A stretch of 64,000 bases of DNA from Streptomyces sp. SCL15-4. GTDB lineage: Bacteria; Actinomycetota; Actinomycetes; Streptomycetales; Streptomycetaceae. Position 1 is the first letter of the stretch, and the number at the start of each line of letters is the position of its first letter. Shown piece by piece: positions 1-8,333 of this stretch. Below the pieces are notes generated by a model, which did no database searches, was not told the origin of the DNA, and saw only the letters and a program-made list of their open reading frames with translations. Location of the stretch: positions 5,580,001 through 5,644,000 of the forward strand of contig NZ_JAOBTQ010000001.1 in assembly GCF_033366695.1 (NCBI RefSeq). Reading direction: 5' to 3'. A program made the position numbers and the translations under genes.

Positions 1-624
1 GGCGGGCAGCTGCTCACCCTGCGCGGCCTCGGCGGCGAGTACCCGGAGGTGTACCTGCCGCTGCACGGCGGCCACCAGGCGCACAACGCGGCCGTGGCGC
101 TCGCCGCCGTGGAGGCGTTCTTCGGCGTCGGCGCGCAGCGCGCGGAGCCGCTGGACATCGACACCGTCCGCAAGGCGTTCGCGGCCGTCTCCTCCCCGGG
201 CCGCCTGGAGGTCGTACGGCGCTCTCCGACGGTCGTGCTGGACGCCGCGCACAACCCGGCGGGCGCCGAGGCCACCGCGGAGGCGGTGCGGGAGGCGTTC
301 GACTTCAGCCGGCTGATCGGGGTCGTGGGCGCGAGCGGCGACAAGGACGTGCGCGGGCTGCTGGAGGCCTTCGAGCCGATCTTCGCCGAGATCGTCGTCA
401 CCCAGAACTCCAGCCACCGCGCCATGGACGCGGACGAGCTGGCCGCGATCGCCGTCGAGGTGTTCGGCGACGAGCGGGTGCAGGTCGAGCCGCGGCTGCC
501 GGACGCCCTGGAGGCCGCGATCACGCTGGCCGAGGAGGAGGGCGAGTTCGCCGGCGGCGGCGTGCTGGTCACCGGTTCCGTCATCACGGTCGGCGAGGCC
601 CGGCTGCTGCTGGGGAAGGGCTGA
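1..624 (+). CDS. folC: Folylpolyglutamate synthase / dihydrofolate synthase, C-terminal part (5' truncated by window)
   Basis: This is the C-terminal part of the Mur-ligase-family enzyme that adds glutamate to dihydropteroate and to reduced folates in the cytoplasm. The frame is open from base 1 and ends at a TGA at 622–624, so about 207 codons are visible and the start lies outside the window. GGHQAHNAA (bases about 64–90) is the motif at the central/C-terminal domain junction of FolC and Mur enzymes. DAAHNPAGAEA (from base 241) and the GASGDKD stretch further on are typical of the FolC C-terminal domain. The ATP P-loop and tetrahydrofolate-binding parts would lie upstream. The next gene begins five bases after the stop, which suggests an operon with the DUF4233 gene and ndk. 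Identification is from recognised motifs and from the usual folC–DUF4233–ndk order in actinobacteria. Confidence 0.93.
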   Translation, partial: GGQLLTLRGLGGEYPEVYLPLHGGHQAHNAAVALAAVEAFFGVGAQRAEPLDIDTVRKAFAAVSSPGRLEVVRRSPTVVLDAAHNPAGAEATAEAVREAFDFSRLIGVVGASGDKDVRGLLEAFEPIFAEIVVTQNSSHRAMDADELAAIAVEVFGDERVQVEPRLPDALEAAITLAEEEGEFAGGGVLVTGSVITVGEARLLLGKG

Positions 625-629
625 GGACG

Positions 630-992
630 ATGCGTACGCTCTGTGCGTCGACCCTGATCGGCGAGTTCTTCGTGATCGGCTTCGCCGGGCTGGTCGCCAT
701 GAAGGACCCGGACCTGGCCACGTCGACGGTATGGCTGGTCAGCGGCATCGCCATGCTGCTGTGCGTGCTGCTGTGCGGCATGGTGACCCGGCCCGGCGGG
801 GTGGCCCTCGGCTGGGCCCTGCAGATCGCCCTGATCGCCTCCGGTGTGTTCGTGCCGACCATGTACTTCATGGGCGCGGTCTTCGCGGCGCTGTGGTGGG
901 CATCGGTGCACTTCGGGAGGAAGGTGGACGAGGCGAAGGCCCGCTTCGCGGCGCAGTCGCAGGCCTCCTCCTCCCCGGTTGACGCTGCGTGA
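630..992 (+). CDS. DUF4233 small integral membrane protein
   Basis: A 120-residue hydrophobic protein with about four membrane segments: residues about 5–22, 31–52, 60–78 and 80–96. It ends in a short basic/polar cytoplasmic-type tail. It begins with ATG five bases after folC, so the two are probably co-transcribed and translationally coupled. Proteins of this size and position between folC and ndk belong to the actinobacterial DUF4233 family, whose function is not known. No catalytic motif is visible. The family name rests on context and general resemblance; no profile search could be run. Confidence 0.85.
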   Translation: MRTLCASTLIGEFFVIGFAGLVAMKDPDLATSTVWLVSGIAMLLCVLLCGMVTRPGGVALGWALQIALIASGVFVPTMYFMGAVFAALWWASVHFGRKVDEAKARFAAQSQASSSPVDAA

Positions 993-1057
993 CGGACGCC
1001 TCGGCACGCCCTGTAACCTCGTGCCACCGCACCCGTAAGTCGTGTAAGGAGCCCTTC

Positions 1058-1471
1058 GTGAGCCAGCGCACCCTTGTCCTCCTCAAGCCCGACGCCGTCC
1101 GTCGTGGGCTGACCGGTGAGATCATCGGCCGTATCGAGCGCAAGGCCGGCTGGCAGATCACCGCCCTGGAGCAGCGCACCCTGGACCGCGCCACGCTGGA
1201 GCAGCACTACGCCGAGCACGTGGGCAAGCCGTTCTACGAGCCGCTGGTGGAGTTCATGTCCTCCGGGCCGGTCGTCGCGCTGATCGTGGAGGGCGAGCGG
1301 GTGATCGAGGGCGTGCGTCAGCTGGCGGGCCCGACCGACCCGATCGCCGCCGCGCCCGGCTCGATCCGCGGTGACTTCGGCGTGATCGTCCGCGAGAACC
1401 TGATCCACGCCTCGGACTCGGAGGAGTCCGCCGAGCGCGAGGTGAAGATCTTCTTCCCGGGTCGCGCGTAG
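1058..1471 (+). CDS. ndk: Nucleoside diphosphate kinase
   Basis: A 137-residue cytoplasmic enzyme that transfers the gamma phosphate between nucleoside triphosphates and diphosphates through a phospho-histidine. The N-terminus RTLVLLKPDAVRRGL carries the family KPD signature (K10). The active-site histidine is H117 in NLIHASDS, and the length is normal. The GTG at 1058 is chosen because the mature NDK N-terminus begins there and AAGGA (1046–1050) is a well-placed ribosome site; the frame is open further upstream into the end of the preceding gene. TAACCT at 1014–1019 could be a -10 element for a private promoter. An intrinsic terminator follows at 1493–1520, closing the folC–DUF4233–ndk group. 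Confidence 0.97.
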   Translation: MSQRTLVLLKPDAVRRGLTGEIIGRIERKAGWQITALEQRTLDRATLEQHYAEHVGKPFYEPLVEFMSSGPVVALIVEGERVIEGVRQLAGPTDPIAAAPGSIRGDFGVIVRENLIHASDSEESAEREVKIFFPGRA

Positions 1472-1492
1472 GACCGGCGGCGGTCCGCGCGG

Positions 1493-1520
1493 AAGGTCCG
1501 GGCCCGGTCCCGGACCTTTT
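1493..1520 (+). terminator. Intrinsic terminator downstream of ndk
   Basis: A perfect 10-bp stem, AAGGTCCGGG (1493–1502) pairing with CCCGGACCTT (1509–1518), has a 6-nt loop and runs into TTTT. It separates the folC–ndk group from the mre cluster. The bases from about 1521 to 1745 hold no gene and probably contain the mreB promoter(s), which I cannot place confidently. Confidence 0.85.
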
Positions 1521-1745
1521 CCGCACTTCTCCGCGCACACCGCCACACGGTCCGCGCATTTGAGGGAACGCGCGCCCCCGAACGCCCGTCTCCACAAGCG
1601 GGGCGGCACGCCATCTGGTGACAATGGCGGAGACCCTCGCGCAGTGTTCGTGCAGGCGCGTTTACGATGGAAGCCTTCACGTCACAGCACCCGCCTCGCC
1701 GACCTGACATGCCTTCAAAAGCGCAGGGAGGCCAGATGAATCCGG

Positions 1746-2777
1746 ATGGGGAACTCAATGTCGTTCATCGGCCGTGACATGGCTGTCGACCTCGGGACCG
1801 CCAACACGCTGGTGTACGTCAGGGGTCGCGGGATCGTACTGAACGAACCGTCCGTCGTGGCGATCAACACCAACACGGGCGGGATCCTCGCGGTCGGTGC
1901 CGAAGCGAAGAAGATGATCGGCCGGACGCCGGGCAACATCGTGGCCGTGCGCCCGCTGAAGGACGGCGTGATCGCCGACTTCGAGATCACCGAGCGGATG
2001 CTCCGCTACTTCATCCTGAAGATCCACAAGCGGCGGTACCTGGCCCGGCCGCGGGTCGTGGTCTGTGTGCCCTCGGGCATCACGGGCGTCGAGCGCCGTG
2101 CGGTCATCGAGGCGTCCTCGCAGGCCGGCGCCCGCCAGGTGCACATCATCGAGGAGCCCATGGCCGCCGCCATCGGCTCGGGCCTGCCGGTGCACGAGGC
2201 CACGGGCAACATGGTGGTGGACATCGGCGGCGGCACCACGGAGGTCGCGGTCATCTCGCTCGGCGGCATCGTCACCGCCCAGTCCATCCGGGTCGCGGGG
2301 GACGAGCTGGACAACGCGATCATCCAGTACATCAAGAAGGAGTACAGCCTGCTGCTGGGCGAGCGCACCGCCGAGCAGATCAAGATCACGATCGGTTCGG
2401 CGTACGAGCTGGAAACCGACGAGCACACCGAGGTCCGCGGCCGGGACCTGGTGTCCGGGCTGCCGAAGACCGTCGTCATCTCGGCGGCCGAGGTCCGCAA
2501 GGCGATCGAGGAGCCGGTCAACGCGATCGTGGACGCGGTCAAGACCACCCTCGACAAGTGCCCGCCGGAGCTTTCCGGCGACATCATGGACCGGGGAATC
2601 GTTCTGACCGGCGGCGGAGCGCTGCTGCGCGGACTGGACGAGCGGCTGCGGCGGGAGACCGGCATGCCGATCCACATCGCCGAGGACCCGCTGGACAGCG
2701 TCGCGCTCGGTTCCGGTAAGTGCGTCGAGGAGTTCGAGGCGCTGCAGCAGGTGCTGGACGCCCAGCCGCGCAGATGA
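1746..2777 (+). CDS. mreB: Rod shape/spore-wall actin homologue MreB
   Basis: A 343-residue bacterial actin. The phosphate-1 loop [11 protein letters not shown] lies near residue 14, the second phosphate loop is [11 protein letters not shown], and the adenosine motif is [13 protein letters not shown] near the C-terminus, all in the expected order. MreB polymerises under the membrane and directs wall synthesis; in Streptomyces the mre genes are known to act mainly in the spore wall. ATG 1746 gives the N-terminus [12 protein letters not shown]. An alternative ATG at 1758 has GGGGAA just upstream, so the true start is one of these two. A hairpin at 2793–2826 between mreB and mreC suggests that much transcription ends after mreB. 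Confidence 0.97.
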   Translation: MGNSMSFIGRDMAVDLGTANTLVYVRGRGIVLNEPSVVAINTNTGGILAVGAEAKKMIGRTPGNIVAVRPLKDGVIADFEITERMLRYFILKIHKRRYLARPRVVVCVPSGITGVERRAVIEASSQAGARQVHIIEEPMAAAIGSGLPVHEATGNMVVDIGGGTTEVAVISLGGIVTAQSIRVAGDELDNAIIQYIKKEYSLLLGERTAEQIKITIGSAYELETDEHTEVRGRDLVSGLPKTVVISAAEVRKAIEEPVNAIVDAVKTTLDKCPPELSGDIMDRGIVLTGGGALLRGLDERLRRETGMPIHIAEDPLDSVALGSGKCVEEFEALQQVLDAQPRR

Positions 2778-2792
2778 GGCAACTCCTCCATT

Positions 2793-2826
2793 CCGCCGTA
2801 CGAGACGTTCTCCTCTCGTGCGGCGG
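2793..2826 (+). terminator. Hairpin/partial terminator between mreB and mreC
   Basis: CCGCCGTACGAGA (2793–2805) pairs with TCTCGTGCGGCGG (2814–2826) with one mismatch and an 8-nt loop. No clear T-run follows directly. It could end mreB mRNA or let part of it read through into mreC. Confidence 0.6.
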
Positions 2827-2944
2827 ATCGTTGATATAGAGGCATAGGCTCCACCAATTGGGCCTCGTCGGTTTGCGCCGCACCATTCGCGCTTTTCCCG
2901 GGGCCCGTCGAATTCCTACTTGAGGAAGGGCACGGCCGCCGCAC

Positions 2945-3919
2945 GTGAGGGACACGAAAGAGAGCCGGCTGCTCCTGGTCCTGCTGGTCGCCATCGCGTT
3001 CGCGCTGATCACGGTGGACATCCGCGGAGGGCGGAACTCCCCGGTCGACGGTGCCCGGCATGCCGCCGCCGCGGCGTTCGGCCCGGTCGAGGACGGCTTG
3101 TCCGGCGCGGTCGACCCGGTCGGCGACGCCGTCGCGGCCGTCCGGGACTCGGGCAGCCGGCACGACCGGCTCGCCGCGCTGGAGAAGGAGAACGCGGCCC
3201 TCAAGGCCAAGCTCGGCAGCGACGACCGCAACCGCAGCCGCCTCAAGCAGCTCGACAAGCTGATGAAGATCGCCGGCGAGGGGCAGTACGCCATCAAGGG
3301 CGCCGAGGTCATCGCCATCGGGTCGGCGCAGGGCTTCTCCTGGACCATCACCATCGACGTCGGCGCCGACGACGGCATCAAGCGGGACATGACGGTCCTC
3401 AACGGCGACGGGCTCGTCGGCCGGGTCACCACCGTCGGTCCCGGCACGGCCACCGTGCTGCTCGCCAACGACCCGGACTTCACCGTCGGCACCCGCATGG
3501 AGGGCAGCGACGAACTCGGCTTCGCCTCCGGCCAGGGCGACCGGCCGCTGCGCGTGGAACTGCTCAACGGCAAGGCGGAGGTGAAAAAGGGCGACCGGCT
3601 CGTCACCTTCGGCTCGCAGTCCGACAAGCCGTTCGTGCCCGGCGTCCCGGTCGGCGTGGTCTCCCGCGTGGACCCCTCCGGCGGCGGCCTGACCCGGACC
3701 CTGTCCGTCACGCCGTACGTCGGCTTCACCAAGCTCGACATCGTCGGCGTGGTCGTGCAGGGCCCGAAGAAGGACCCGCGGGACACCGTGCTCCCGGTCA
3801 AGCCGAAGCCGGTGCCGACGCCGACGGTCACCGTCACCGTCAACCCGTCGGCCGGCGCCACCGCCCCGAACACCGACAACACCGACAACACCGACACCGC
3901 CAGCGACGAGCAGCAGTAG
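2945..3919 (+). CDS. mreC: Rod shape-determining protein MreC
   Basis: A 324-residue bitopic membrane protein. One N-terminal membrane segment (about residues 8–24) is followed by a periplasmic coiled coil (SRHDRLAALEKENAALKAKL region, about 75–100) and the two beta-barrel domains typical of MreC (about 115–275). The C-terminal tail from about residue 280 is Pro/Thr/Asp-rich with TDNTDNTD repeats and is probably disordered. MreC links MreB to the PBP2/RodA synthase. The GTG start at 2945 has TGAGGAAGGG (2921–2930) upstream at a rather long spacing. mreD follows 12 bases after the stop. Confidence 0.95.
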   Translation: MRDTKESRLLLVLLVAIAFALITVDIRGGRNSPVDGARHAAAAAFGPVEDGLSGAVDPVGDAVAAVRDSGSRHDRLAALEKENAALKAKLGSDDRNRSRLKQLDKLMKIAGEGQYAIKGAEVIAIGSAQGFSWTITIDVGADDGIKRDMTVLNGDGLVGRVTTVGPGTATVLLANDPDFTVGTRMEGSDELGFASGQGDRPLRVELLNGKAEVKKGDRLVTFGSQSDKPFVPGVPVGVVSRVDPSGGGLTRTLSVTPYVGFTKLDIVGVVVQGPKKDPRDTVLPVKPKPVPTPTVTVTVNPSAGATAPNTDNTDNTDTASDEQQ

Positions 3920-3931
3920 GAGCCGAATCCC

Positions 3932-4609
3932 ATGCGTGTCAACCGGATCCTGCTCTCCAGCGTGCTGGTCGTGGTGGCCCTGGTGATCCAGGTCAGTGTC
4001 CTGGCCCGGCTGCACCTGCCGGGCGCGGTGCCCGACCTGCTGCTGCTCACCGTCCTCGGCCTGGCGATGGTCTACGGCCATGTCGGCGGCGCCCTCGTGG
4101 GCTTCGGCGCCGGCCTGCTCGCCGACCTGGCCCCGCCCGCCGACCACGCGGCCGGCCGCTACGCCCTCGTGCTGTGCGTCACCGGCTACTTCGCCGGGCT
4201 GATCCGGCCCGAGAACGGCCGGCTGAAGTCGGCGACCGGGCCGATGGCCGTCGTGGTCGCCGCCGCCATCGGCTCCACCCTGCTCTACGCCGGGGTGGGC
4301 GCCCTGGTCGGCGACACCGCCGCCCGCCATGTCGGCCTGCCCGGGCTGCTGTTCTCCGCCGCCCTGTACGACCTGCTGCTCGGCCCGTTCGTGGTGCCCG
4401 GCGTGATGTGGCTGGCCCGCCGCGCCGACAACGACCCGCTCACCGAGACCGGCCCCGCCGCCAAGGCCGGCGACATCTCCGCCGGCTGGCTCTCCTCCGG
4501 CACGGGTCTGCGCGTCGGCGGCCAGCGCGGCGGCATCGGCGCGCTGAAGGCCAAGGCCCGCACCCGGTCCGCGCGGGCCGGCCGCATCAAGGGGGTCAAG
4601 CGGCTGTGA
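3932..4609 (+). CDS. mreD: Rod shape-determining protein MreD
   Basis: A 225-residue integral membrane protein with about five to six hydrophobic segments in the first 165 residues. A long basic tail containing GLRVGGQRGGIGALKAKARTR and further Arg/Lys follows and is longer than in proteobacterial MreD. MreD belongs to the elongasome/spore-wall complex with MreC, PBP2 and RodA. It starts at ATG 3932 with AGGAG nearby, 12 bases after mreC. Sequence conservation of MreD is low in general, so position supports the call as much as sequence does. Confidence 0.93.
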   Translation: MRVNRILLSSVLVVVALVIQVSVLARLHLPGAVPDLLLLTVLGLAMVYGHVGGALVGFGAGLLADLAPPADHAAGRYALVLCVTGYFAGLIRPENGRLKSATGPMAVVVAAAIGSTLLYAGVGALVGDTAARHVGLPGLLFSAALYDLLLGPFVVPGVMWLARRADNDPLTETGPAAKAGDISAGWLSSGTGLRVGGQRGGIGALKAKARTRSARAGRIKGVKRL

Positions 4610-4728
4610 CCGGCGACGAGTTCGCACCCGGCAGGTTCACTCGAACGGGTCGGCTTTCCTGGAACGCGCGTTCACAGGCCGGTCGTTCATCATGCGTACC
4701 GGGGCGGCGGGTCCGCCGCCGGATGCCT

Positions 4729-4788
4729 CGCACACAGGTGTCACGCACACAGGTGTCACGCACGCACATGTCACGCACAGACGTCCGC
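4729..4788 (+). repeat. 15-bp tandem repeat upstream of mrdA
   Basis: CGCACACAGGTGTCA occurs exactly at 4729–4743 and 4744–4758. A diverged third copy lies at 4759–4773 and a weak fourth at 4774–4788. The array lies in the 218-bp gap between mreD and mrdA, ending about 40 bp before the mrdA start. Confidence 0.9.
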
Positions 4789-4804
4789 GCGCGGACGTCC
4801 GCGC
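4780..4804. promoter_or_regulatory. Palindromes between mreD and mrdA, possible operator
   Basis: GACGTCCGCG/CGCGGACGTC at 4780–4799 is a perfect 20-bp palindrome. It overlaps a second palindrome, GCGCGGACGTCCGCGC at 4789–4804. The core CGCGGACGTCCGCG also occurs as a palindrome at 13387–13400. A regulatory role in mrdA–rodA expression is a guess based on position. Confidence 0.45.
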
Positions 4805-4827
4805 ACTGAGAGGGGGAGACAGCCGCA

Positions 4828-7083
4828 GTGACCAACATTCCCGAGACCGGTCGGACCCCGCGGGTCCAGATCCGGCTCGTCGTGATCCAGATCCTCGTCC
4901 TCTCCCTCCTCGGCACGCTCGGCGGCCGGCTGTGGTACCTCCAGATCCGCCAGGGCGCGGAGTACCAGAAGGAGGCGTCCGGCAACCACGTCCAGCAGGT
5001 CGTCCAGCCCGCCGTGCGCGGAGACATCCTGGACGCCCGCGGAGTGCCCCTCGCGGACAACGAGACCCGGCTGGTGGTCTCCGCCTCGCGCACCGACCTG
5101 ACCCGGCAGAAGGACGGCGGCAAGGCCGTCCTCGCCAAGCTGGCCGGCGTCCTCGGCATGAGCACCGAGGAGGTCATGCTGAAGGTCCGGCTGTGCGACG
5201 CCAAGACGCCCCAGCCCTGCTGGAACGGCTCGCCGTACCAGCCGATCCCCATCACCGACGAGGCCACGCCCAAGCAGGCCCTGCAGATCCGCGAGCGCTC
5301 CGAGGACTTCCCCGGCATCACCGCCGAACCCGAGGCCGTCCGGCGCTATCCGGGCCCGGGCAAGTCCAACACCGCCCAGGTCCTCGGCTATCTCTCGCCC
5401 GTCACCGACGACGAGATCCAGAAGGCCAAGGACACCGACTCGCCGTTCCTGCGCTCCGACATGGTCGGCCGCTCCGGCCTGGAGCGGACGTACGACAAGG
5501 TGCTGCGCGGCAAGGCCGGCGTGACCCGCTACGAGGTCGACAACCTCGGCCGGGTCATCGGCAAGGCCGAGTCGGACGCGGCCCGGCCCGGCGCGAACCT
5601 GGTCACCAGCATCGACAGCCGCGTCCAGCGGGTCGCCGAGTACGAGCTGGACAAGGCGATGAAGGCCGCCCGCCAGCAGTACGACAAGATCACCGGCACC
5701 AACTACAAGGCCGACTCCGGTGCCGTGGTCGTGATGGAGGCCAAGACCGGCCGGATCGTCGCGATGGCCTCCGCCCCGACCTACGACCCGAACGTCTGGG
5801 TCGGCGGCATCTCCGCCAAGGACTACAAGGCCCTCACCGGCAAGGACTCCGACTACCCGCTGCTGAACAGGGCCATACAGGGTCAGGCCGCACCCGGTTC
5901 GACCTTCAAGGTGATCTCCACGGCCGCCGCCGTGGAAGCCGGCTACGCCTTCGACGGGCGCTACCCGTGCACCAGTTCCTACTCGGTGGGCAGCCACGTC
6001 TTCAAGAACTTCGAGGGCGAGAACTTCGGCCCCATCTCGCTGGGCCGCGCCCTGGAGGTCTCCTGCGACACCGTCTTCTACTACCTGTCCGACAAGGAGT
6101 GGAAGAAGGACGGCGGCAGCAACCCCAAGGCCCGGCCGAAGGACTACTTCTACAAGGCCGCCCACCAGTTCGGCCTCGGCAAGGAGACCGGCATCGACCT
6201 GCCCAACGAGGTCACCGGCCGCGTCCCCGACCGCCAGTGGAAGGAGGCGTACTGGAAGGCCAACAAGGACGCCTGGTGCAAGTCCGGCAAGAAGGACGGC
6301 TCCTACGTCGAGAAGATCGCCTATGAGAACTGCCTCGAAGGCAACAAGATGCGCGAGGGCGACTCGATCAACTACTCCATCGGCCAGGGCGACACACTCG
6401 TCACCCCGATCCAGGAGGCCGTGATCTACGGCGCCGTCGCCAACGGCGGCACGATGTACCAGCCGACCATCGGCAAGGCGATCATCGGTCCCGACGGCCA
6501 AACCGTGCGGGAGATCAAGCCGAAGAAGCGCGGGAAGCTCCCGGTCAGCCAGGCCACCCTCAAGGGCATGGACGACGCGTTCGCGGGCGTCATCACCCGC
6601 GGTACGGCGGCCTGGAAGTTCGGCGGCTGGCCTCAGGACAAGATCCCGCTGCACGCCAAGACCGGTACGGCGGAGGTCTACGGCAAGCAGACCACGTCCT
6701 GGCTGGCCACCTATTCCGAGGACTACACGGTGATCATGACGATCGCCCAGGCCGGTACGGGTTCCGGCGCCTCCGGCGAGGCCGTGCGCAACATCTACAG
6801 CGCGCTCTACGGCGTCCAGGGCGACGGCTCCGTCGACAGCGGCAAGGCGCTGCTGCCGAAGCCGCTGAAGAGCCTGCCCAAGGTCCGCGCGGACGGCACC
6901 ATCGCCGCCCCGAAGATCACCGGCGACCCGGCGAAGGACGCCGAGACCGCCCAGAAGAACAACCCCACCAACGGCGACGACCAGCAGCCCGCGGGCGCCA
7001 CCCCGTCGCCCACGACCGGCAACCGCGACACCCGCAGGCGCCGCGGACAGCGGGCCCGGGGACGCCGGAGGATGCCCTCATGA
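4828..7083 (+). CDS. mrdA: Penicillin-binding protein 2 (class B PBP, peptidoglycan transpeptidase)
   Basis: A 751-residue class B PBP that crosslinks peptidoglycan on the outer face of the membrane together with its glycosyltransferase partner RodA. An N-terminal anchor (about residues 14–36) is followed by the PBP dimerisation region. The transpeptidase domain carries S358-T-F-K (SxxK), S412-C-D (the SxN position, Asp as in other PBP2 enzymes) and K611-T-G. The C-terminus is an unusual Arg-rich tail rich in RRRGQRARGRR-type sequence. The GTG at 4828 follows GAGAGGGGGAGA closely. The stop overlaps the rodA start (ATGA, 7080–7083), so the pair is translationally coupled. Confidence 0.96.
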   Translation: MTNIPETGRTPRVQIRLVVIQILVLSLLGTLGGRLWYLQIRQGAEYQKEASGNHVQQVVQPAVRGDILDARGVPLADNETRLVVSASRTDLTRQKDGGKAVLAKLAGVLGMSTEEVMLKVRLCDAKTPQPCWNGSPYQPIPITDEATPKQALQIRERSEDFPGITAEPEAVRRYPGPGKSNTAQVLGYLSPVTDDEIQKAKDTDSPFLRSDMVGRSGLERTYDKVLRGKAGVTRYEVDNLGRVIGKAESDAARPGANLVTSIDSRVQRVAEYELDKAMKAARQQYDKITGTNYKADSGAVVVMEAKTGRIVAMASAPTYDPNVWVGGISAKDYKALTGKDSDYPLLNRAIQGQAAPGSTFKVISTAAAVEAGYAFDGRYPCTSSYSVGSHVFKNFEGENFGPISLGRALEVSCDTVFYYLSDKEWKKDGGSNPKARPKDYFYKAAHQFGLGKETGIDLPNEVTGRVPDRQWKEAYWKANKDAWCKSGKKDGSYVEKIAYENCLEGNKMREGDSINYSIGQGDTLVTPIQEAVIYGAVANGGTMYQPTIGKAIIGPDGQTVREIKPKKRGKLPVSQATLKGMDDAFAGVITRGTAAWKFGGWPQDKIPLHAKTGTAEVYGKQTTSWLATYSEDYTVIMTIAQAGTGSGASGEAVRNIYSALYGVQGDGSVDSGKALLPKPLKSLPKVRADGTIAAPKITGDPAKDAETAQKNNPTNGDDQQPAGATPSPTTGNRDTRRRRGQRARGRRRMPS

Positions 7084-8276
7084 CCGGCACGAACAGCTTC
7101 TCCGTCTCCGGATACGGCCCCGAGCGGGCCGGCTGGACCAGGCTCTTCGCCCGCGACTCGCTCACCCGCCGGCTGGACTGGCCGATCCTGCTCGCGGCCA
7201 CCGCGCTGTCCCTGCTGGGCTCGCTGCTGGTCTACTCGGCGACCCGCAACCGCACCGAGCTGAACCAGGGCGACCCGTACTTCTTCCTGCTGCGGCATCT
7301 GATGAACCTGGGCATCGGGATCGCCCTGATGATCGCCACGGTCTGGCTCGGCCACCGCGCCCTGCGCAACGCCGTGCCGGTCCTCTACGGCCTGTCGGTG
7401 CTCCTCGCGCTGGTCGTCCTCACCCCGCTCGGGGCGACGATCAACGGCCAGCGCAACTGGCTCGTCATCGGCGGTTTCTCGCTCCAGCCGGCCGAGTTCC
7501 TCAAGGTCTCGATCATCCTGGGCATGGCCATGCTGCTGTCGGCGCGGGTGGACGCCGGCGACAAGCCGTTCCCCGACCACCGCACGGTCTTCCAGTCGCT
7601 GTGCCTGGCCGCCGTACCGATCATGATCCTGCTGCTCATGCCCGACCTCGGCTCGGTGCTGGCCATGGTGGCGATCATCCTGGGCGTGCTGCTCGCCTCC
7701 GGCTCCTCCAACCGCTGGGTGTTCGGCCTGCTCCTCGCCGGTGTGGTCGGCTGTGTCGCCATCTGGCAGCTGCACATCCTGGACGAGTACCAGATCAACC
7801 GGTTCGCGGCCTTCGCCAACCCCGACCTCGACCCCTCCGGCGTCGGCTACAACACCAACCAGGCCCGCATCGCCATCGGTTCCGGCGGCCTGACCGGCGC
7901 CGGGCTCTTCCACGGCTCGCAGACCACCGGCCAGTTCGTGCCCGAGCAGCAGACGGACTTCGTGTTCACGGTCGCGGGGGAGGAGCTGGGCTTCCTCGGC
8001 GCCGGCTTCATCATCTTCCTGCTCGGTCTGCTGCTGTGGCGCGCCTGCCGGATAGCGCGCGACTCGACCGAGCTGTACGGGACGATCGTGGCCGCCGGCA
8101 TCGTCGCCTGGTTCGCCTTCCAGTCCTTCGAGAACATCGGCATGACCCTCGGCATCATGCCGGTCACCGGCCTGCCCCTGCCGTTCGTGTCGTACGGCGG
8201 CTCGTCGATGTTCGCCGTGTGGGTGGCCATCGGACTGCTCCAGTCGATCAAGGTGCAGCGGCCGATGTCGGCGTAG
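7080..8276 (+). CDS. rodA: SEDS peptidoglycan polymerase RodA
   Basis: A 398-residue polytopic protein with about ten membrane segments. It is a SEDS-family glycosyltransferase that polymerises lipid II and works with the PBP2 encoded just upstream. Family signatures are visible: GGFSLQPAEFLKVS (about residues 130–143) and the C-terminal GLPLPFVSYGGSSMF (about 362–376). The residues before the first membrane segment are basic and cytoplasmic. The ATG overlaps the mrdA stop by four bases. FtsW is the close alternative, but the mre/PBP2 context points to RodA. Confidence 0.95.
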   Translation: MTGTNSFSVSGYGPERAGWTRLFARDSLTRRLDWPILLAATALSLLGSLLVYSATRNRTELNQGDPYFFLLRHLMNLGIGIALMIATVWLGHRALRNAVPVLYGLSVLLALVVLTPLGATINGQRNWLVIGGFSLQPAEFLKVSIILGMAMLLSARVDAGDKPFPDHRTVFQSLCLAAVPIMILLLMPDLGSVLAMVAIILGVLLASGSSNRWVFGLLLAGVVGCVAIWQLHILDEYQINRFAAFANPDLDPSGVGYNTNQARIAIGSGGLTGAGLFHGSQTTGQFVPEQQTDFVFTVAGEELGFLGAGFIIFLLGLLLWRACRIARDSTELYGTIVAAGIVAWFAFQSFENIGMTLGIMPVTGLPLPFVSYGGSSMFAVWVAIGLLQSIKVQRPMSA

Positions 8277-8333
8277 GCCCCGAAGCGGCGGCGCCCCCTG
8301 CCGTATCGGCGCCGCCGCCACTAGATTCGGTGC

